In this document: piece after piece, positions 23,183-34,184 of the stretch | Numbering within the stretch: position 1 is the first letter of the stretch | Layout of the letters: every line of letters starts with the position of its first letter | Assembly (NCBI RefSeq): GCF_904849725.1 | Contig: NC_058518.1 | Span: forward strand, 329,986,581-330,050,580 | Direction of reading: 5' to 3' | From: Hordeum vulgare subsp. vulgare | Lineage: Eukaryota > Streptophyta > Magnoliopsida > Poales > Poaceae | DNA: 64,000 nt | Translations under genes and position numbers: made by a program | Notes under the pieces: model-generated | Database searches by the model: none | Told to the model about the DNA's origin: nothing | What the model saw: only the letters and a program-made list of their open reading frames with translations

Positions 23183-24559
23183 TGATACGTCTCCATCGTA
23201 TCTACTTTTCCAAACTCTTTTGCCCTTGTTTTGGACTCTAATTTGCATGATTTGAATGGAACTAACCCGGACTGACGTTGTTTTCAGCAGAATTGTCATG
23301 GTGTTGTTTTTGCGCAGAAATAAACGTTCTCGGAATGACTTGGAAATTCCGAGGATTTTTTGTGGAATATATAAAAAATACTGGCACAAGAATTACCTGG
23401 AGACACGGAGCCAGGAGCCCATAAGCCGAGGAGGCGCCCCCCTAGGTCGCGCGTGGCAGGCTTGTGAGGCCCTCGTGGCTCCGTAGCCTCCAACTCCAGC
23501 TCTATATATATTCTCTCACCCAGAAAAAATTAAGAGAGAAGAGTTCATTGCGTTTCATGATACAGAGCCGCCACCACCACCTGTTCTTCCTCGGGAGGAC
23601 AAATCTGGAGTCCGTTCTGGGCTCCGGAGAGGAGAAATCGACGTCGTCGTCATCACCAACCATCCTTCATCGCCAATTCCATGGTGCTCTTCATCGTTCG
23701 TGGGTAATCTCATCGTAGGCTTGCTGGGGATGGGTTGGATGAGATCTATCATGTAATCGAGTTAGTTTTGATGGGGTTTGATCCCTAGTATCCACTATGT
23801 TCTAAGATTGATGTTGCTACTACTTTGCTATGCTTAATGCTTGTCACTAGGGCCTGAGTGCCATGATATCAGATCTGAACCTATCTATGTTTTCATCAAT
23901 ATATGTGTGTTCTAGATCCTATCTTGCAAGTTGTAGTCACCTACTATGTGTTATGACCCGGCAACCCCGGAGTGACAATAGCCGGAACCACTCCCGGAGA
24001 TGACCATAGTATGAGGAGTTCATGTATTCACTATGTGCGAATGCTTTGTTCCGGTTCTCTATTAAAAGGAGACCTTAATATCCCTTAGTTTCCATTAGGA
24101 CCCCACTGTCACGGGAGGGATGGACAATAGATGTCATGCAAGTTCTTTTCCATAAGCATGTATGACTAAATACGGAATACATGCCTGCATTACATTGATG
24201 AACTAGAGCTAGTTACATATCACCCTATTTTATAACTGTTACATGATGAATGTCATCGGACATAATTATCCATCACCGATCCAATGCCTACGAGCTTTTC
24301 CTACACTGGTTCTTGCTAAGTTACTTTACCGCTGCTGCTGTCACAACTGCTACTGTTACCGCTGCTACTGTTACTATCATACTACTTTGCTACTGAAACT
24401 TTGCTGCAGATACTAAGTCTTTCAGGTGTGGTCGAATTGACAACTCAACTGCTAATACTCGAGAATATTCTTTGGCTCCTCTTGTGTCGAACCAACAAAT
24501 TTGGGTTGAATACTCTACCCTCGAAAACTGTTGCGTTCCCCTATACTTGTGGGTTAGCA
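23183..24559 (+). repeat. 5' LTR of the gag-only Athila element
   Basis: The 1377-bp LTR opens TGATACGTCTCCATCG and ends GGGTTAGCA. It carries a trinucleotide-rich CTGCTACTGTTACCG tract near 24340, which recurs in the partial 3' LTR near 27540. Confidence 0.9.
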
Positions 24560-24570
24560 AGACCTTTTTC

Positions 24571-24587
24571 TGGCGCCGCTGCCGGGG
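24571..24587 (+). other. Primer-binding site
   Basis: TGGCGCCGCTGCCGGGG lies 11 bases after the LTR end, the Athila-type PBS. Confidence 0.85.
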
Positions 24588-24628
24588 AGCATAGCTATAT
24601 TCTTTGAGTCACTTGGGATTTACATCTG

Positions 24629-26083
24629 TTGATCACTATGAGGAATCCGAGAGATCCAAAAACTAAAGGCTTGCCCTCAACTACGAGGACAGGTAAGGAA
24701 CTGCCAGTTAGCTCTGCACTTGATTCACCTTCAGTTATGAGTAAATTTGCGACACCACCAGCTATTGGTAATTCTGATATGTCGCTTGTGCTTGATGATG
24801 CTACTTCTGCTATCCATGATGCTTATGATGATGCTTTGCTTGATAATGATTTGCCACTGGGTGCATTTCTTGATGCACAAATTGCTAGAGTTACTGCTGA
24901 ATGTGATGATACTTCTGAAACTGGTGAAATTATCAAAGTGGAACCTGCTGTTTCACCTGTTAGGCCTACTTCTCCTAGCTATGAATTGCCTAATATACCT
25001 GAGGGTTATGTTATGGAGGGAGAGGTAGCTGAAGACTTTCTTGCTTGTAAGGATAGCTATGATCTTGAGAATTTATTACGCAAGTGGAAAGAAAAATCTC
25101 TGAATGCTAGAATGAAATACGATCCTAAGTTTGCTACTTCACCCATCTTTGTTACTGATAAGGATTATGAATTCTCTATCGATCCTGAGTTAATCACTTT
25201 GGTTGAATCTGATCCTCTTCATGGTTATGAGTCTGAAACGGTTGTAGCACATGTTACTAATCTGAATGATATAGCCACCTTATTCACGAATGAGGAAAAA
25301 ATTCGCCATTACTATATCCTTAAGTTGTTTCCTTTCTCACTAAAGGGTGATGCTAAGACTTGGTTTACTTCTCTTGCTCCTGGTTGTGTGTGTAGTCCCA
25401 AGGATATGATATACTACTTCTCTAAGAAATATTTTCCTCGCCATAAGAAACAAGCTGCCTTGCAGGATATATATAACTTTGTGAAGTTTGAAGAAGAGAG
25501 TCTCCCACAAGCTTGGGTGAGGCTTGTCCGGTTACTTAATGCTTTGCCTGATCACCCTCTTGAGAAGAATGAAATACTTGATATCTTTTATAATGGACTA
25601 ACCGGTGCTTCTAGGGACCACCTAGATAGTTGTGTTGGTTGTGTTTTCAGGGAACGAACTGTGGAACAAGCTGAAATTCTATTGAATAATATCTTGAGCA
25701 ATGATAATGCTTGGACTATTCCCGAACCACCTCTGAAGCCAAATCCAAAGAAAAGAGGTATTCTATTCCTCGGTCCTGAAGATATGCAAGAAGCCAAGAA
25801 ATCTATGCAAGAGAAAGGTGTTAAATCTGAAGATGTTAAGAATCTACCACCTATTGAGGAAATACATGGTCTTGATAACCCGACACAGGTAGTAGAGGTA
25901 AATTCTCTTCGTAGATTCAATGAGAGTGATATTCCTTATGATAAACCTGCTAGCTTATGCTTAGATGAACTTAATAACTTCGTTGCCAAACAACAAAGTT
26001 TCAATGATTATGTTAGCAGACAATTGGAACAAAATGCTCGTATGATTAATCATATAAGTGCTTGTGTGGATATATGTCAATGA
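24629..26083 (+). CDS. Gag (capsid) of Athila-type element, N-terminal and middle part
   Basis: The frame is open for 484 residues. The N-terminal ~140 residues are acidic and low-complexity (DDATSAIHDAYDDALLDN). From about residue 180 the retrotrans_gag capsid fold follows, with FPFSLKGDAKTWFTSL, YFSKKYFPRHKK, ESLPQAWVRLVRLLNALP and LDIFYNGL. The C-terminal part includes SLCLDELNNFVAKQQSFNDY. Gag builds the particle in which RNA is packaged. The ATG at 24629 is the first in frame, with another Met three codons on. The frame stops shortly after HISACVDICQ because of a frameshift near 26060-26080, and the next frame continues the same protein. It is the best preserved coding region in the window. 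Confidence 0.85.
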   Translation: MITMRNPRDPKTKGLPSTTRTGKELPVSSALDSPSVMSKFATPPAIGNSDMSLVLDDATSAIHDAYDDALLDNDLPLGAFLDAQIARVTAECDDTSETGEIIKVEPAVSPVRPTSPSYELPNIPEGYVMEGEVAEDFLACKDSYDLENLLRKWKEKSLNARMKYDPKFATSPIFVTDKDYEFSIDPELITLVESDPLHGYESETVVAHVTNLNDIATLFTNEEKIRHYYILKLFPFSLKGDAKTWFTSLAPGCVCSPKDMIYYFSKKYFPRHKKQAALQDIYNFVKFEEESLPQAWVRLVRLLNALPDHPLEKNEILDIFYNGLTGASRDHLDSCVGCVFRERTVEQAEILLNNILSNDNAWTIPEPPLKPNPKKRGILFLGPEDMQEAKKSMQEKGVKSEDVKNLPPIEEIHGLDNPTQVVEVNSLRRFNESDIPYDKPASLCLDELNNFVAKQQSFNDYVSRQLEQNARMINHISACVDICQ

Positions 26084-26646
26084 TCTTAAGCTTTTGCGTA
26101 AACATGCTTCTATGGTCACTACTCAAGTAGAACAAGTACTTAAGGCTCAAACTGACTTGCTCAATGAGTTGAATGACAATTCTGTTAGAGCTATCACTAG
26201 AGGGGGTAGAATGACTCAGGAACCTTTGTACCCTGAGGTCCATCCTAAGAGAATTGAACAAGATTCTCAAGGATTTATCACTGATGCACCCAGTCATCCT
26301 GGTAATAGGAAGAAAAAGAAAGATGATAGGAACTTGCATGCTAGCAAACCTGTTGTTGTTACACCCGAGAATCCAAATGATGTCTCTGTTTCTGATGCCG
26401 AAACACAATCTCGCGATGAACATGAGCCTAGTGATAATATTTATAGTGGTGTTCATGTTGATGCTCAACCTAGTAATGATAAGGATGTGGAGATTGAACC
26501 TGTTGTTGATCTTGATAACCCACAACCTAAGAACAGGAGATATGATAAGAACGACTTTATTGCTAGGAAGCATGGTAAAGAAAGAGAACCATGGGTTCAG
26601 AAACCCATGCCCTTTCCTCCCAAACCATCCAAGACCCCCCCCCCCC
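26058..26646 (+). pseudogene. Gag C-terminal part, frameshifted and fused to LTR sequence
   Basis: After the frameshift the reading continues with LRKHASMVTTQVEQVLKAQ and a linker rich in acidic residues and Pro. It reaches the basic DFIARKHGKER and the Pro-rich PMPFPPKPSK, just ahead of the C-run where pol was lost. The open frame then runs on into LTR sequence (GRAWQACEALVAP), which is not native. No protease or RT follows. Confidence 0.8.
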
Positions 26647-27762
26647 TAGGTCGCGCCTGGCAGGCTTGTGAGGCCCTCGTGGCTCCGTAGCCTCAACTCC
26701 AGCTCTATATATTCTCTCTCGCCCAGAAAAAATTAGGAGAGAAGAGTTCATCGCGATTAACGATACAGAGCTTCCGCCACCACGTGTTCTTCCTCGGGAG
26801 GGCAGATCTGGAGTCCGTTCTGGGCTCCGGAGAGGGGAAATCGACGTTGTCGTCATCACCAACCATCCTTCATCACCAATTCCATGATGCTCTTCATTGT
26901 TCGTGAGTAATCTCATCGTAAGCTTGCTGGACGGTGATGGGTTGGATGAGATATATCATGTAATCGAGTTAGTTTTGATGGGGTTTGATCCCTAGTATCC
27001 ACTATGTTCCAAGATTGATGTTGCTACTACTTTGCTATGCTTAATGCTTGTCACTAGGGCCCGAGTGCCATGATTTCAGATCTGAACCTATTATGTTTTC
27101 ATCAATATATGTGTGTTCTTGATCCTATCTTGCAAGTTGTAGTCACCTACTATGTGTTATGACCCGGCAACCCCGGAGTGACAATAGCCGGAACCACTCC
27201 CGGAGATGACCATATTATGAGGAGTTCATGTATTCACTATGTGACAATGCTTTGTTCCGGTTCTCTATTAAAATGAGACCTTAATATCCCTTAGTTTCCA
27301 TTAGGACCCCGTTGTCACGGGAGGGATGGACAATAGATGTCATGCAAGTTCTTTTCCATAAGCACGTATGACTAAATACGAATACATGCCTACATTACAT
27401 TGATGAACTGGAGCTAGTTACATATCACCCTATGTTATAACTGTTACATGATGAATGTCATCGGACATAATTATCCATCACCGATCCAATGCCTACGAGC
27501 TTTTCCTACACTGGTTCTTGCTAAGTTACTTTACCGCTGCTGCTGTCACTACTGCTACTGTTACCGCTGCTACCGTTACTATCATACTACTTTGCTACTG
27601 AAACTTTGCTGCAGATACTAAGTCTTTCAGGTGTGGTTGAATTGACAACTCAACTGCTAATACTCGAGAATATTCTTTGGCTCCCCTTGTGTCGAACCAA
27701 CAAATTTGGGTTGAATACTCTACCCTCGAAACTGTTGCGATCCCCTATACTTGTGGGTTATA
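26647..27762 (+). repeat. 3' LTR, missing its first ~255 bp
   Basis: It matches the 5' LTR from CTAGGTCGCGC (near 23442) to the end (GGGTTATA, against GGGTTAGCA), with scattered substitutions. Loss of the U3 start and PPT means it cannot take part in a normal replication cycle. Confidence 0.9.
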
Positions 27763-27770
27763 AGAGTCAC

Positions 27771-27860
27771 TTGCGATATTCCACAGGAAACATCTCGGAG
27801 AGAAAAGCTAGGAAGGAATAACAACACAAAATTCGATAACCCAATTTTTGGGGTGTTACA
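27771..27860 (-). repeat. Chromovirus LTR, piece 3 (U3 tip)
   Basis: The minus strand reads TGTAACACCCCAAAAATTGG inward from 27860, a typical opening for Tekay/Reina-type chromovirus LTRs. It joins piece 2 once the gag-only Athila element (with one GTCAC) is removed. Confidence 0.8.
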
Positions 27861-28167
27861 AATCTTCCCCCCCCCCTTAAAAGAATCTCGTCCTCGAGAT
27901 TCCAAGGGTTAGCTTAGAACAAATATTATTCCTACTAGAAAAAAAAAACCTATGGGCTGGATCTTAACCTTGTGGTTGAAAGCAACTGATTTAAGAGTAC
28001 CGAAAACTGGTACACCCAAATCGAGATACGCATATCACGAGATTTTGACCCTGTGGTTGAAAACCATCTACTCATGTGTTGAGACCAAGATATTCCAATC
28101 CAATCATTTGAAACTTGATCTCTAGCCTCCCCAAACCACTTTCCACCAAATCAACCTCTCCTACCGA
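27861..28167 (-). mobile_element. 3' end of chromovirus internal domain with polypurine tract
   Basis: Directly before the LTR on the minus strand is GACGAGATTCTTTTAAG, then a G-run and AAGATT: the usual chromovirus PPT (27865-27878) with its upstream box. The remaining ~280 bp is untranslated region with no ORF. It is broken at 28168 by an Athila-type LTR, so the pol of this element would lie beyond the right-hand nest, outside the window. Confidence 0.75.
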
Positions 28168-29867
28168 TGTCTACTACGCAACCTTGTGCTTGTAGACGTT
28201 GTTGGGCCTCCAAGTGCAGAGGTTTGTAGGACAGTAGCAATTTTCCCTCAAGTGGGTGACCTAAGGTTTATCAATCCGCGGGAGACGTAGGATGAAGATG
28301 GTATCTCACAAGCAACCCTGCAACCAAATAACAAAGAGTCTCTTATGTCCCCAACAAACCCAATACAATGGTAAATTGTATAGGTGCACTAGTTCGGCGA
28401 AGAGATGGTGATACAAGTGCAATATGGATGGTAGATATAGGTTTTTGTAATTTGAAATTACAAGAAAAACAAGGTAACTAAAAGTAAAAGTGAGTGCGAA
28501 CGGTATTGCAATGCGTGGAAACAAGGCCTAGGGTTCATACTTTCACTAGTGAAGTTCTCTCAACAATGATAACATAATTGGATCATATAACTAGCCCTCA
28601 ACATGCAACAAAGAGTCACTCCAAAGTCACTAATAGCGGAGAACAAAGGCGGAGATTATTGTCGGGTACGAAACCACCACAAAGTTATTCTTTCTTATCA
28701 ATCTATTCAAGAGTCCGTAGTAAAATAACACGAAGCTATTCTTTCTGTTCGATCCATCATAGAGTTCATACTAGAATAACACCTTAAGACACATATCAAC
28801 CAAGACCCTAATGTCACCTAGATACTCCATTGTCACCTCAAGTATCCGTGGGCATCATTATACGATATGCATCACACAATCTCAGAATCATCTATTCAAC
28901 CAACACATAGAACTTCAAAGAGTGCCTCAAAGTTTCTACCGGAGAGTCAAAACGTGTGCCAACCCATATGCTTAGGATCCCAATGTCACGAAACGCGCAA
29001 GTTCATCACCAAAACATGCATCGAGTACTCACATGAATATCCAAACGTGTGCAAAACCCATATGCATAGGTTCCCAATGTCACAAACCCGCAAGTTGATC
29101 ACCACAGATAGACTCGTGCAAGACATACATCAAGTGTTCTCAAAGACTCAATCCGATAAGATAACTTCAAAGGGGAAACTCAATTTGTTACAAGAAGGGA
29201 GAGGGGGAAGAACATCATAAGATCCAACTATACTAGCAAAGCCCGGAGTACATTGAGATCAAGACATCTCAAGAACACAAGAGAGAGAAATCAAACACAT
29301 AGCTACTCGTACATACCCTCAGCCCCGAGGGTGAACTACTCCCTCCTCGTCATCGAGATTGCCGGGATGATGAATATGGCCACCACAGATGGATTCCCCC
29401 TCCGACAGGGTGCCGAAACGGGCTCCAGATTGGTTTTTGGTGGCTACAGAGGCTTGCGGCGGAGGAACTCCTGATCTAGGTTTCTTTTTGGAGGTTTTTG
29501 AATTTATAGGAATTTATGGCGGTGGAATTACGTCGGTTGGGCCCACGAGGAGGTCAGAAGCCTGTTAGCTGCGGCCTAGGGGGCGCGCCTCCCGGGCTTG
29601 TGACTCCCTCTTAGCTCTTCTGGCCTTCTTCCAAACCTTCGGGGGTCTCTTTTGGTCCAAAAAAATCGCCGCAAAGTTTTATTCCATTTGGACTCCATCT
29701 GAAAAAGGGTCAAAAACACGAAAAAACCAGAAACTGGCACTTGGCACTGAGTTAATAGGTTAGTCCCAAAAAGATATAAAATAGAATATTCATGCATATA
29801 AAACATCCAAAGTTGACAAGATAATAGCATGGAATCATCAAAAATTATAGATACGTTGGAGACGTAT
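28168..29867 (-). mobile_element. Minus-strand Athila-type LTR, probably solo, tip cut by E3
   Basis: Minus-strand reading starts ATACGTCTCCAACG (the leading TG is missing at the junction) and ends GCGTAGTAGACA at 28168. It is about 1700 bp. No PBS follows at the lower end, so this is the 3' end of an element or a solo LTR; ACCGA (28163-28167) would be the target duplication. The adjoining plus-strand E3 starts at 29868 with a closely related LTR tip, making a head-to-head palindrome. Several small open frames inside have no domain. Confidence 0.75.
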
Positions 29868-31420
29868 TGATACGTCTCCAACGTATCTATAATTTTTGAT
29901 GGTTTCATGATATTATCTTGTCAAACTTTTGATGTTTTGCATGCCTTTTATATATTTTTTGGGACTAACTTATTAACTCAGTGCCAAGTACCACTTCCTG
30001 TTTTTTCCATGTTTTTGACCTCTTTCAGAGGAGATTTTGAAACGGAGTCCAAACGGAAGAAAATCCCCGAAAAGATTTTTTTCGTAACGGAAGAAGACCG
30101 GGAAGCTTGAGAGCCAACGCATGGGAGCCTCAAGGGCCCCACAAGCCCCCACCCCACGGCCAGGGGGAGGCCGCGGCCCACAGGCTTGTGGGCCCCCTGA
30201 GCGCCCCCTGACCTAGGGGTTGCGCCTATAAATTCCCTAAAAATCCCAAAAAATTGAGAGATCATCGAAATTACTTTTCCGCCGCCGCAAGCTTCTGTCT
30301 CTGATAGATCCCATCCGGGGCAAGTTCTGATGCCCTGCCGGAGGGGGGATTCGGACACGGAGGGCTTCTTCATCAACACCATGACCTCTCCGATGATGCG
30401 TGAGTAGTTCACCATACACCTACTGGTCCATAGCTAGTAACTAGATGGCTTCTTCTCTCTCTTGGATCTTCAATACAAAGTTCTCCATGATCTTCATGGA
30501 GATCTATCTGATGTAATTTTCTTTTGCGGTGTGTATGTCGAGATCCGATGAATTGTGGATTTATGATCAGATTATCTATGAATCTTATTTGAGTTTCTTC
30601 TGATCTCTCTTATCCATGATTTCATATCCTTGTAATTCTCTTCCAGTTGTGGGTTTTGCCTGGCCAACTAGATCTATGATTCTTGCAATGGGAGAAGTGC
30701 TTGGTTTTGGGTTCATACCGTGCAGTGACCTCACCCAGTGACCTAAGGGGTAGCGAGGCACGCATCGTGTTGTTGCCATCAAGGGTAAAAAGATGGGGTT
30801 TTCATCATTGGTTTGAGATTATCCCTCTACACCATGTCATCTTGCTTAAGGCGTTACTCTGTTCGTCATGAACTTAATACACTAGATGCATGCTGGATAG
30901 CGGTCGATGTGTGGAGTAATAGTAGTAGATGCAGAAAGTATCGGTCTACTTGTCTCGGACGTGATGCCTATATGTATGATCATTGCCTTAGATATCGTCA
31001 TGACTTTGCGCGGTTCTATCAATTGCTCGACAGTAATTTGTTCACCCACCGTGATTTTTGCTATTCTGAGAGAAGCCTATAGTGAACACTATGGCCCCGG
31101 GTCTACTCCACACCATATTTTCAGCCTTACACTTTTTACTTCGTTGCACTTTCCGCCTTCAGATCTCACTTTGCAAACAATCTTGAAGGGATTGACAACC
31201 CCTTTGAAGCGTTGGGTGCAAGCTTGTTTGTGTTTGTGCAGGTACTCTCGACTTGACGAGACCCTCCTTCTGGATTGATACCTTGGTTCTCAAACTGAGG
31301 GAAATACTTACTGCTCCTGTGCTGCATCACCCTTTCCTCTTCAAGATAAAAACCGACGCGAACAAGAGAAGTAGCAAGAAGAATTCCTAGCATCCAGGAA
31401 GGACTTTTCTTACCGTAGCA
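29868..31420 (+). repeat. 5' LTR of E3
   Basis: It opens TGATACGTCTCCAACG and ends TTACCGTAGCA, ten bases before the PBS. By eye, about a dozen differences separate its first 250 bases from the 3' LTR start at 63747. Confidence 0.85.
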
Positions 31421-31430
31421 GAAGAATTTC

Positions 31431-31447
31431 TGGCGCCGTTGCCGGGG
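31431..31447 (+). other. Primer-binding site of E3
   Basis: TGGCGCCGTTGCCGGGG lies ten bases after the LTR end. Confidence 0.85.
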
Positions 31448-31803
31448 AGGATCAAGTCAAGAACTCATCCAAGTAGGTGTCACAAACTCATCACTTGCAT
31501 TTACTTTGTTTGCGAGTTTCCTCTCGTTTTCCTCTCCCCCACTTCATAATTTGCCTTTTTCGTTTACTTTTTTCGTTTGCCTTTTCATTCGCCCTTTCTC
31601 TCGCTTACTTTTTGTTCGTCTGTGTGGGATAGTCTATCCTGATAGCTAGATCCACCACTTCGAATGATGCTCCTGAGAGCGAAGTCCTCAATTTCAAACA
31701 AATTGAGGAATAAAACTTAAAGGACGCTTGGTATAGGATTTGCAATGCTCACAGTAGATCCACTCATAAGCAATCCACTACTGTCCTGCTTCGCAGTTTT
31801 TGT

Positions 31804-32262
31804 GTGGGTGTTTCTCCTTGGAATAGGTACATTCTTGACACCATCGTAGTTGGAAATTTCTTGGGTAGACATACCGTTGATTCTTACGGAGTTGTGATAA
31901 ATTTGGTAGGCTCACCCCCACTGATGGTTAATGGAAGTACCTTAACTCTCGAACATGTGATGCGTAGGCTCGACGTCATTGAAAATAAAGTTGCTACGAT
32001 CGAACTCATTGAGAATTTGGATAAAAAGATCCACAATCAAATCACTCAGTATAGATCCAAGGTGGGAATGGTTTTGAAAATTTTAAAGGAGAAGGAACCC
32101 ACAGTTATCGAAAAACTAGGTCATGATTCTGCTAGGATTGGCAAACTAAAGGATGTTATAACCAACTTGGGTTCCGCTTTTGCCGCTGTGCAGAATACTC
32201 CAAACTTTGCCCATAATAAGGTCACCAAATATGTTTTTGTTCCCAAAAATAGTGGTGAATAA
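31804..32262 (+). CDS. Short gag-like ORF of a non-autonomous Athila element
   Basis: A 152-residue frame follows about 350 bp of leader. It contains NRYILDTIVVGNFLGRHTVD, a helical heptad-like stretch LEHVMRRLDVIENKVATIE, and a lysine-rich part ending VTKYVFVPKNSGE. I recall similar ORFs in non-autonomous Athila relatives of Triticeae, but the function is not established. There is no zinc knuckle. The reading seems to extend upstream in broken form (31630-31800), so the Met chosen is only the first in the open part. A role in packaging or particle interaction is a guess. Confidence 0.5.
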   Translation: MGVSPWNRYILDTIVVGNFLGRHTVDSYGVVINLVGSPPLMVNGSTLTLEHVMRRLDVIENKVATIELIENLDKKIHNQITQYRSKVGMVLKILKEKEPTVIEKLGHDSARIGKLKDVITNLGSAFAAVQNTPNFAHNKVTKYVFVPKNSGE

Positions 32263-33102
32263 TCTATCAAGAAAGATGAAAACCTTAAGATGATCAGTGA
32301 TCACACCACTTATGATTTGAGCACCAAAGACGACGATACGTGATTCTATCGCTTTTATGCCTAGCTAAGGGCGTTAAACAATAGCGCTTGTTGGGAGGCA
32401 ACCCAATGAATTTATCTTTTTCTTTCTGTTTTGTTGCGTCCACACCATCACAATTCTGTTGTGATTGTGTTTTTATGTTTCTTTTTGTGTTTGAGCCAAG
32501 CAAAACCTTTATGACTAGTCTAGGTAATGGTTGTTTGATCCTGCTGAAAAAAGACAGAAACTTTTCGCTCACGAGATGATTTTTCATTTTTATTCAGAAA
32601 GAGCTTTTGAGTTGATTATTTTTGCTGCTCGTAGATATGCTTTTTGTCCAGGCCGTCATAACTTTTCAGAGTTTTTGAGGTACCAGAAGTGTACGAAGTA
32701 TACAGATTGCTACACACTTGTCTGTTTTTGACAGATTCTGTTTTTCTTGAGTTGGTTGCTTGTTTTGATGAAACTATGGTTAGTATCGGGGGGGTACTAG
32801 CCATGGAAAAGTGAGAATACAGTAGCCCAACACCAATATAGATAGAATTCAAGTTTGCTATAGTACCAAAAGAAGTGGTCGTTTGTTTTCTTGTGCTAAT
32901 GTTATCACGAGTTTCTGTTTAAGTTTTGTGTTGTGAAGTTTTCAAGTTTTGGGTGATGTTCTCACGGACGATGAGATAATGAGTGGAAAGAGCTCAAGCT
33001 TGGGGATGCCCAAGGCAACCCAAGCCAAATTCAAGGACACCAAAAAGCCTAAGCTTGGGGATGCCCCGGGAAGGCATCCCATCTTTCGTCTTCAATCCAT
33101 CG
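32263..33102 (+). other. E3 internal non-coding region, left of E2
   Basis: I see no convincing ORF. The stretch contains GTTGGGAGGCAACCC near 32390, and AAGCTTGGGGATGCC occurs twice near 33000 and 33055. That motif recurs as the PPT next to the 3' LTR at 63733. The repeated PPT-like motif is typical of this Athila group. It ends at the target site GTAAC (33103-33107). Confidence 0.7.
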
Positions 33103-33107
33103 GTAAC

Positions 33108-33666
33108 TATCGTGGGTATAAGTCTGACAGTAGATGTGTAGGGTACGAAAGGATGGGCAGAGCCTTAGCTACAACGAGGTTTTATGAGTTCAGGCCCCTC
33201 TACGGTGGAGGTAAAAGCCCTACGTCTCAGTGCTCTTGGGAGCTTAATATCGAGTGAAATATGGATTACACTGAAAATGCTAACCCCTGCACCAGTGGGG
33301 AGGCGCGGCTTATATAGAGTACGCTGCCCTTCACAACGGTCCGGTGCGCAGGGGTGGAGTAGTGGCGAAGAAATGCCTACGTTACAGGTAAGGTATGCCT
33401 TAAATGCTAATAATGGTGTATGAAAACGTACGACCGTTGCCCTCCACGGAGGTTACGATATACAGAGTGGAATCCAGTCGGCAGTTTAATACGCTCTGAA
33501 TGCTCATCTCCGACTAGATGATGGGGGGAATCATTACCGACTGGATGATGGGAAGTCCTTAATTTAGTCGAAACTGACTAAGGGCCTTATCCCTTAAGAA
33601 GGGTAGTCCTTGGGTAGGACCTATAGGGCAGGCCTATGACCCTACCCTGGGACTATGACCCCATCA
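33108..33666 (-). repeat. 3' LTR of E2
   Basis: It is 559 bp with minus-strand start TGATGGGG and end CCCACGATA, where the canonical CA has become TA. I count 18 differences from the partner at 61249-61807. Confidence 0.93.
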
Positions 33667-34184
33667 TTAGTCCCCGAATGGATCGGGGTTGCTACGACGA
33701 AGTGATGCCTGGAATGCGGATCCGACTGGTATGGATGCGACTTTGGCGTGGTTTGCCTCGATCCATTTTATCCTCTTGACCAGTGATCCGAGTGGATATA
33801 TCTGTGAAACGAACCGTCAGAGACCGAGTGCTTCCGCGGAATCTTTCGACGTGACCGGTCAACTGACAGCGGCGGATTTTCCGGGATCCTCAAATTTCGG
33901 TTGTCGCGCGCTCAGCGGGGATGACGGCATCGTCATCGAGTAGTTTCTGTCGCCTCGATTATCGCGCCTTCATCTCCTCCACTAATATCGCAGCAGCCGG
34001 TCGGGGGATAAGATTTCGGGGCCACCTGTTAGTGACCCAGTCGGAAGCTTATTTAAACCTCCCTAGCAAGGGCTTCTCGTTGTGCCCTCCTGATTACTCG
34101 CACTCGCCCCGCTTCTCCTGTAGCTCCCTGCGCACTCCAAGCCTCCTCCTTCCTCTCCTCCCCTGCGGATCTGCAGCCTCCACC

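Larger units (their letters stand above)
23183..27765 (+). mobile_element. Athila-type deletion derivative: 5' LTR, gag, partial 3' LTR
   Basis: It is flanked by GTCAC at 23178-23182 and 27766-27770. It has a 5' LTR (23183-24559), PBS, gag, and then a direct jump to an LTR lacking its first ~255 bp. The whole pol region, the PPT and the LTR start are gone. The junction lies in a C-run shared by the gag end and the LTR, as expected from microhomology-mediated deletion. Because the target duplication is intact, the deletion happened after insertion or was carried by the inserted copy. Three extra bases (AGA) separate the expected LTR end from the target duplication. Confidence 0.9.
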
